Of a stretch of 36,576 nucleotides of DNA, positions 32,031 to 36,576 are shown piece after piece. Location of the stretch: contig PQXF01000014.1 in the NCBI GenBank assembly GCA_003194445.1, positions 36,108-72,683 on the forward strand. The letters are read 5' to 3'. This DNA comes from Candidatus Methanogaster sp. (lineage in GTDB: Archaea; Halobacteriota; Methanosarcinia; Methanosarcinales; Methanogasteraceae). The position numbers and the translations under genes are program-made. Numbering within the stretch: position 1 is the first letter of the stretch; each line of letters starts with the position of its first letter. The notes below the pieces were generated by a model. The model did not search any database. It saw only the letters and a list, made by a program, of their open reading frames with translations, and was not told the origin of the DNA.

Positions 32031-32353
32031 ATGCGGAAATGGCCGATCACCGTAGGAGTCGGCGGCGTGCTGGTCGTGGCACTGCTGTTGGGCAGTATCG
32101 TGATGCCTGCCTTCGCTCATGAGACGTCAGTTCGGCACGATGCCACCATCACACCGGAACCCAAGCAAAAGCGGCGGCTCTGAAGGATAATCCCGATGCA
32201 ACCGTTACCGAGATAGAACTTGAGAACGAGAACGGAGTATTGGTCTACGACGTCGAACTGAGCAACGGCATGGGCGCGGAGGTTGATGCCGGTACTGGCG
32301 TGGTGTTGCACACAGAAGTCGATGGTGACGGCGAAGACGAAGTCGGGGACTAA
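32031..32353 (+). pseudogene. Secreted PepSY-domain protein, frameshifted
   Basis: A start at 32031 with AAAAAGGAGGTGAG upstream opens a signal peptide (VLVVALLLGSIVMPAFA) and about 20 mature residues, then stops at 32183. In another frame the expected continuation follows: AKAAALKDNPDATVTEIELE, then LVYDVELSNG and TGVVLHTEVDGDGEDE, stopping at 32353. The joined product (about 107 residues) is a typical small PepSY protein, a domain linked to protease inhibition. A one-base slip near 32160 (CGGAACCCAAGC) accounts for the break. It could be a sequencing error rather than real decay. Confidence 0.75.
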
Positions 32354-32365
32354 AACAGTGACCAG

Positions 32366-32397
32366 AGGGGATCAACACCAGAAACCCCTTCCTTTTT
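32366..32397 (+). terminator. Terminator after the PepSY gene
   Basis: AGGGG (32366-32370) pairs with CCCCT (32385-32389), and five Ts follow. The loop (TCAACACCAGAAA) resembles that of the terminator at 34334. Confidence 0.55.
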
Positions 32398-32483
32398 GAC
32401 AACATGGTTAATATCTTATGTTATAATTTTTATATTTAAAAAAATTACTTTCTTTTATCGAATTTTTAGCTGATTAGCGTTAA

Positions 32484-32534
32484 TTCGATGGTTGTACTAA
32501 TGTTCTATGATTGAACTACGAGTTATTTAAAGAA
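32484..32534 (+). promoter_or_regulatory. Duplicated promoter, copy 2
   Basis: This near-identical copy of 31932-31982 stands before the two-gene unit at 32578-34322, with the TATA-like TTATTTAAAG about 50 bp from the ATG. Confidence 0.65.
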
Positions 32535-32577
32535 TAGTTGGACAATGTCTTAAATAGCACTAAAAGGAGGTGCTAAA

Positions 32578-32796
32578 ATGGTAAAAGAAACAGAAGAAAG
32601 AATCTATGGGATGCCGATGGTGTTTGCTCGCAAAATCGGCAGAGTCGGTGTATCCGCTGCAGTTACAACTGCAAACCCTTTAACTTCGTCAGGAAGGGTT
32701 TCTGATACACCAGATGGAACTGCAAACGTACGTGTTGCAGAAGAGTTGGCGCAATTGGATCCTTCTGCCATATTTCCAGGAGGTAGATGGCAATGA
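32578..32796 (+). CDS. Small hypothetical protein
   Basis: This 72-residue ORF has an excellent ribosome site (AAAGGAGGTG) and its own promoter. There is no signal peptide or recognised motif. It ends with PSAIFPGGRWQ, and its last codons contain the ribosome site and ATGA overlap for the lipoprotein gene. It may be a translational leader for that gene, or a true small protein. Confidence 0.6.
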   Translation: MVKETEERIYGMPMVFARKIGRVGVSAAVTTANPLTSSGRVSDTPDGTANVRVAEELAQLDPSAIFPGGRWQ

Positions 32797-34322
32797 GAAC
32801 AATGAGAACAATGGGTTTTCTGTTGATATTGCTGCTGGTGGGTTCGGCGGCATTATCCGGTTGCACAAACCCCGATAAAAATGCCGGTTTGCAACAGATT
32901 CAGGCAAAGACTCAGATTACGTCGGATTCGACTGTTGATGCTGTGGCTGGCGAAGGTTCTGCCGAAATCTCCCTCCCGGTCGCACCGGCGAGTGAACGGG
33001 TCGATCTCTATGAGCCGTCGTTCTCAGACCCCACCAACGCGACCAACCCACTCCTCCCCGTAAGCGAGCTCGACCAGGTCATCTTGCTCGGCAGGGTGGA
33101 CGGTTTCCCGTTTCGGGTCGTGGCTACCCTTCTCCCTGGCACCAAGACCATCGAATGGAACGGTCAACAGGTCGAGACGCTTGAATCCCAGTACGTGGCA
33201 TTTCTCGACGGACGCATCCACGAGGTCGCGCTCGACTGGTACGCCCAGGACGACAAAGGAGCCGTCTGGTACCTCGGTGAGGACGTGTTCAACTACGAAG
33301 ACGGCGTCATCGCCGACACCGATGGCACATGGCTCGCCGGTAGGGACGGCCCGGTCGCAATGATCATGCCCGGCGACCCCCGGGTCGGCGACGTTTACAG
33401 ACCCGAGAATATCCCGGGCACCGCCTTTGAAGAAGTCACTGTCAGGTCCATCAACGAGACGATGCACGGACCGCGAGGGCATGTCAACGGCTCGATTATT
33501 GTAGAGGAGCTCCACATGGACGGTACCTACGAGGACAAGATCTTCGCGCCCGGCTATGGTGAGTTCCTTGTATGCGTCGAAGGCGAACTCGAAGCCGTCG
33601 CGCTCGCTGTACCCACCGACGCACTCTCAGGCACAACACCTGCCGAGCTTGTGATCCTCTCGACCGGCGCAGCAGATACCTTCGATGCATCTCAGTCCGG
33701 GGACTGGAACGCGGCGTCTGCTAGCGTCGATGCGATGATTGCTGCATGGGATATGTATCAGGCGGGAGACGTACCCAGAATGCTCGACGCCCAGATGAGC
33801 AATGCTCTCGTCGTACTTGTCGCAGCTGTCGACGCCCGCCAACCGGAAGAGGCACGCCAGGCTGCTATCGATGTTGCTCGCGCCTGCCTCGACCTCCAGC
33901 TACAGTATCGACCTCCTGCTGAGATCGACCTCGCCCGCTTTGACCTCTGTATCCGTCAGATTATGGTCGACATAGCTGCCGACGACCCGGGCGCGGTCAA
34001 AGGCGATATCGCTACCCTCGGGTGGATATGGGACCGGATCGCATATACTCCTGACAGCGGACTGAGTGGTAAGCTGAGTAGAGGCTGGTGCGGCATTTCC
34101 GATACCGGTCGGACCGATACTCAACCCGGACCGGGCGGTAAGCTGAGTAGGGGATGGTGCGACAGTTCCGATATCAGTCGGATCGACACCCGGCTCGACG
34201 ACCTCCGTGCCGCAGCCGATGTCGGTGATCTTACCGCAGCAGCCGACCGCGCCGCGAAACTCCGGGACGCTCTCACCGGATTCGAAGTCGAGAACGGAGA
34301 TGAGGGCGAAGACAAAGACTGA
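32793..34322 (+). CDS. Lipoprotein of a bacterial-like family
   Basis: The protein is about 509 residues. It begins with a lipoprotein signal (MGFLLILLLVGSAALSGC, Cys in the lipobox). Residues about 70-280 form a conserved domain (PTNATNPLLPVSELDQVILLG, then TLLPGTKTIEWNGQQ, LDWYAQDDKGAVWYLGEDV and PGDPRVGDVYRPENIPG), a type I associate with secreted proteins of Actinobacteria and Chloroflexi. The C-terminal part is helical and Asp/Ala-rich, with a duplicated GKLSRGWC segment (nt 34071 and 34138). The gene is visibly more GC-rich than its neighbours, which suggests transfer from bacteria. The start at 32793 is favoured by AGGAGGT and ATGA overlap; 32787 is possible. Confidence 0.8.
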   Translation: MRTMRTMGFLLILLLVGSAALSGCTNPDKNAGLQQIQAKTQITSDSTVDAVAGEGSAEISLPVAPASERVDLYEPSFSDPTNATNPLLPVSELDQVILLGRVDGFPFRVVATLLPGTKTIEWNGQQVETLESQYVAFLDGRIHEVALDWYAQDDKGAVWYLGEDVFNYEDGVIADTDGTWLAGRDGPVAMIMPGDPRVGDVYRPENIPGTAFEEVTVRSINETMHGPRGHVNGSIIVEELHMDGTYEDKIFAPGYGEFLVCVEGELEAVALAVPTDALSGTTPAELVILSTGAADTFDASQSGDWNAASASVDAMIAAWDMYQAGDVPRMLDAQMSNALVVLVAAVDARQPEEARQAAIDVARACLDLQLQYRPPAEIDLARFDLCIRQIMVDIAADDPGAVKGDIATLGWIWDRIAYTPDSGLSGKLSRGWCGISDTGRTDTQPGPGGKLSRGWCDSSDISRIDTRLDDLRAAADVGDLTAAADRAAKLRDALTGFEVENGDEGEDKD

Positions 34323-34333
34323 ACAATGACTGA

Positions 34334-34368
34334 AGGGGGTTCAAACACCGGACACCCCCTCTTTTTTT
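34334..34368 (+). terminator. Terminator after the lipoprotein gene
   Basis: AGGGGGT (34334-34340) pairs with ACCCCCT (34354-34360), and seven Ts follow. Confidence 0.7.
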
Positions 34369-34411
34369 CGAAGAAAAATAGTTACTAAGTGAAGAAAGGT
34401 GAAATAACATT

Positions 34412-34579
34412 ATGAAACTAACTGATGAAAACAAAGTATCGATAGTGGCTGCGCTTAGTCTCTTTTGTCCAGCAATTCCCGTTGCACCTATAAACGCATA
34501 CGGACGAAGGGTCGATTGTTCATACTTTCGTAAACATTTACGTACAATGTTGAGACACAAAAAGGATAATTCCAAATAG
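34412..34579 (+). CDS. Possible 55-residue hypothetical protein
   Basis: An ATG with GAAAGGTG upstream opens MKLTDENKVSIVAALSLFCP and a basic C-terminal half (RKHLRTMLRHKKDNSK). It has no recognisable family. It could be a relic of a transposon or phage gene, since the surrounding kilobase is gene-poor. Confidence 0.3.
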   Translation: MKLTDENKVSIVAALSLFCPAIPVAPINAYGRRVDCSYFRKHLRTMLRHKKDNSK

Positions 34580-35079
34580 TGCTTAGTAAATTTGGAACTC
34601 AAAAGAGGGTAGTTCACATGAGTAAAACAGAAACAAAACTTCGGGAGCGTCTGAATGTGACGCGCTATTCAGTCTCGTTCACTCAGGTTTTAAGAGAATA
34701 AAAGACCATCGGTCAAAAAACATCAAAATATTCAAGCAATTCACGCCACCCCACATTCACCTCATTCCAACTGTTTGAGATTATACTATCGCCTGTGGCT
34801 GGTTTATATTGTGAAGAGATGATGTAGATGTTTACGAAACGGCAAAGAAACAGTCCCTCGCTTGTATGCGTTTACAATCATAGCGGGAATTGCTGGACAT
34901 TGGACATGATTAGAAGGGGATTTTCCAAGCCATTTCCGTTAATATTCTATCTAAAGCTATGAATAGTCATGATCGACTGCATTAAATAGTAGTGGCACGT
35001 GCCACTACATCATAACTGATAAAGTGGGATCCACACGGGTTGGAAAATGGTTATTTTGCGATATAATCATTCATAGGCA
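34580..35079. other. Gene-poor stretch
   Basis: Only very short frames occur, such as 27 codons at 34618-34701. There is one perfect palindrome (34989-35008), and no recognised gene or RNA. It is probably degraded DNA next to the MITE. Confidence 0.5.
34989..35008. repeat. 20-bp perfect palindrome
   Basis: The half-site GTAGTGGCAC is followed directly by its reverse complement GTGCCACTAC. With no loop it is more likely a protein-binding site or a resolution-type site than an RNA hairpin. Confidence 0.6.
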
Positions 35080-35304
35080 GTAACTACTCAGGTACCTAAA
35101 CCACTATCGGGGGACTTCACACCGGGGACATGGGGCATACTGTAACCAAACCGGGAATTTAACCGCAGAGTGCGCAGAGGGGCGCGGAGGGGGAATAAAT
35201 GGTTAAATGCTTCTATCATTCCTCCGCGTCCTCTGCGGTTATTTTTCTTGCCAGAAAGTACAGGATCGCAATCGGGAGACCAATCAGCATACCTGAGTAG
35301 TTAC
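35080..35304. mobile_element. MITE (225 bp) with 15-bp TIRs and 8-bp target duplication
   Basis: The ends GTAACTACTCAGGTA (35080-35094) and its exact reverse complement (35290-35304) are flanked directly by CATAGGCA on both sides (35072-35079 and 35305-35312). The interior has an imperfect inverted repeat (TAACCGCAGAG ... CTCTGCGGTTA) of a widespread GC-rich type and no transposase. The outer 11 bp equal those of the MITE at 1325-1508, so the two belong to one family with unrelated interiors. IS66-type mobilisation is inferred from the GTAA ends and 8-bp duplications. Confidence 0.9.
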
Positions 35305-35442
35305 CATAGGCACCGATTTAAACTCATGAAATCCAACCTCAAAATGACGCCATAGGTTTAAAGACAGATCAGGAGCGATCATGTATAACACCGTTGTAGG
35401 GATTCGCATTAAAAACAAAGTAGTTTCATGAGGTGGATAAAA

Positions 35443-35814
35443 ATGGTCAACAAAAGCGATGCAGCACTATTCATCATTCTGTTTTTATTTTTGATATTAG
35501 TATCATCACCATCGGCTTTTGCATACGAAGAAGACGATATAATAATTTATCCGGGAATAGAGGCAGATGATCTCGTAACATTTTGCAGCAGTATTCTGGC
35601 ATCAGTTCTCTTCGTTATTACACTGATAGCATATAAGAGAGATAAACGAAAAAGATTATTGTACGTCAGCATAGCATTCTTCTTGTTTGCTGTAAAAGGG
35701 TTCTTGTCGACTGCAGAGATGTTTTTCCCGCAGGCTGGCTGGACTGACTTGATCGCATCACTACTTGACTTTGCAATCCTTTCAAGCTTTTTCGCGGGAT
35801 TATTAAAAAAATGA
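35443..35814 (+). CDS. Small membrane protein paired with a regulator
   Basis: The 123-residue protein has a signal-like N-terminus (LFIILFLFLILVSSPSAFA). A short acidic segment (YEEDDIIIYPG) and three hydrophobic helices (about 40-60, 72-86, 100-118) follow. Basic residues (YKRDKRKR) form the turn after the first of these helices. The start at 35443 has GAGGTGG upstream; 35428 is an alternative. The downstream regulator gene begins 9 bp after the stop. Such pairs of a membrane protein and a winged-helix protein are common in methanogens and may form a simple sensory unit. The signal is unknown. Confidence 0.75.
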   Translation: MVNKSDAALFIILFLFLILVSSPSAFAYEEDDIIIYPGIEADDLVTFCSSILASVLFVITLIAYKRDKRKRLLYVSIAFFLFAVKGFLSTAEMFFPQAGWTDLIASLLDFAILSSFFAGLLKK

Positions 35815-35823
35815 GGGATGAAA

Positions 35824-36369
35824 ATGTCCCCCGTCATCTTAGATGAAAAAAAGGAAAAAATGCTTGAATTAGATGTTAGAAGAAAAATATATGAAATTGT
35901 AAAAAAATTTGCAGGTTGTCATTTCAGGGAGATCGAGAGAAAAAGCGGATTATCGACAGGTTCCGTGAGTTATCATCTACATTATTTAGCAAGATATGGT
36001 ATTATTAAAGAAGAAAAAGAAGGTAATAAGTCACACTATTTCCCTGTAGACTTCAAAGCAAAAAATATCAAATTATTAGCATTATTGAGGCAAAAGAGCG
36101 TCAGAAAAATTCTGTTATTCATATTAACCCATGATAATTGCGGTCATAAAGAGGTAGTGCAATCTGTTGGTTTATCTCCCTCTACAGTGTCATGGCATCT
36201 GAAAAAATTAGAAGAGAATAACATAGTAGGGTTTACCAAACATGGAAGAAAAACCTTCTACCACATCTTGATCGATGAAGAAGAGATTATAAACCTGCTG
36301 ATAACATACAAAGGAAGCTTTTTAGATACGATGGTTGATAGAGTAATCGAGATGTGGGAAATTGATTAA
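35824..36369 (+). CDS. Transcriptional regulator with two winged-helix domains
   Basis: The 181-residue protein has two consecutive ArsR/MarR-like winged helices. The first (about 14-85) has the recognition helix in LSTGSVSYHLHYLARYGII. The second (about 95-160) has LSPSTVSWHLKKLEENNIV. A C-terminal helical tail follows (ITYKGSFLDTMVDRVIEMW). Two wHTH domains per chain are typical of a family found in methanogenic archaea. GAGGG 6 nt upstream supports the ATG at 35824 over 35818. It probably regulates its own operon. An ISAzo13-type element starts directly after it. Confidence 0.88.
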   Translation: MSPVILDEKKEKMLELDVRRKIYEIVKKFAGCHFREIERKSGLSTGSVSYHLHYLARYGIIKEEKEGNKSHYFPVDFKAKNIKLLALLRQKSVRKILLFILTHDNCGHKEVVQSVGLSPSTVSWHLKKLEENNIVGFTKHGRKTFYHILIDEEEIINLLITYKGSFLDTMVDRVIEMWEID

Positions 36370-36376
36370 GTCGTTA

Positions 36377-36387
36377 CCGAAAAATAA
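36377..36387 (+). repeat. Possible left end of an ISAzo13-type element
   Basis: CCGAAAAATAA lies 41 bp before the transposase ATG and matches the reverse complement of 1958-1968, near the right end of the other copy. Confidence 0.4.
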
Positions 36388-36427
36388 AGTAGCAAAGTTT
36401 ATTAGACAAACCCTCGTATATACAAGC

Positions 36428-36576
36428 ATGGATGATCACGCACAACCCACATCATGGTTGAAAGCCTTGTCCGGAGCGGATGAAGTTCAAGCACGGCGGT
36501 TTGCAGCGGCTAAAGCGCTTGAACTTGGGTGGGGCGGAATCACGAAAGTTGTAAAACTTACAGGCATGTCCCATAC
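36428..36576 (+). CDS. ISAzo13-family transposase, N-terminal part
   Basis: The frame runs off the window after about 49 residues (MDDHAQPTSWLKALSGADEV...RRFAAAKALELGWGGITKVV). The ARRFAAAKALELGWGGI segment and the following helix-turn-helix start (KLTGMS) match the N-terminus of ISAzo13-type transposases. Its state further on cannot be judged. This copy lies in the same orientation as the broken copy at the left edge. Confidence 0.75.
   Translation, partial: MDDHAQPTSWLKALSGADEVQARRFAAAKALELGWGGITKVVKLTGMSH

Noticed and set aside
34618-34701. 27-codon ORF after the 55-codon ORF
   Set aside because: It has no clear ribosome site or homologous pattern and is too short to support alone.

Overview
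The window looks like an archaeal chromosome from the methane-cycling part of the Halobacteriota (relatives of ANME-1/Methanophagales, Syntrophoarchaeum or Methanosarcinales). The evidence is an MtxX (methanogenesis marker 4) gene, an archaeal two-repeat tRNA-splicing endonuclease EndA, a separate PurS subunit, a DUF2162-ExbB-DUF2149 set, archaeosortase-type sorting signals, and BRE/TATA promoters that often give leaderless transcripts. The exact lineage is inference from these markers.

Layout. (a) 1-1980 is a graveyard of mobile DNA. A decayed group II intron sits inside an ISAzo13-type transposase gene, and a 184-bp MITE with 8-bp target duplications interrupts the same gene. (b) 2293-3691 (minus) is a purS-purQ-PUA operon with ATGA overlaps. 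(c) 3868-6096 holds a secreted protein with a VPxxxP-CTERM tail, an archaeosortase (ArtB-like; Cys/Arg/His residues visible) and an overlapping membrane protein. (d) 6155-7534 is an ATPase_2/DUF234 ATPase.

(e) 7845-23707 is the centrepiece, a run of secreted modular proteins. It includes a NosD-like beta-helix protein with a dockerin, a PKD protein with a VPxxxP-CTERM tail, a 3-module Cys-rich protein with a dockerin, a scaffold-like protein with two identical cohesins, a PGF-CTERM protein, an Ig-repeat protein and a cohesin protein that share an identical C-terminal EF-hand cassette, a 955-residue protein with a 646-bp exact internal duplication and MopE-like metal-binding repeats, and a second PGF-CTERM protein. 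Together they look like an archaeal cohesin-dockerin extracellular assembly tethered to the envelope by archaeosortase processing. Two of the genes share a duplicated promoter and long leader, each with a 14-codon upstream ORF followed by two hairpins.

(f) 23817-27611 carries an acylphosphatase fused to eight identical 30-bp repeats, the DUF2162-ExbB-DUF2149 operon, an RNase Z-like hydrolase and a small membrane protein. (g) 27765-31627 carries a dCache histidine kinase, tRNA-Val(GAC), endA and mtxX. (h) 31932-34368 has two cassettes with near-identical promoters and similar terminators: a frameshifted PepSY gene, then a small ORF plus a bacterial-like lipoprotein. (i) 34400-35430 is gene-poor, with a perfect palindrome and a second MITE of the same TIR family, again with 8-bp target duplications. 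(j) 35443-36369 is a small membrane protein plus a two-winged-helix regulator. The window ends in the 5' part of another ISAzo13-type transposase gene.
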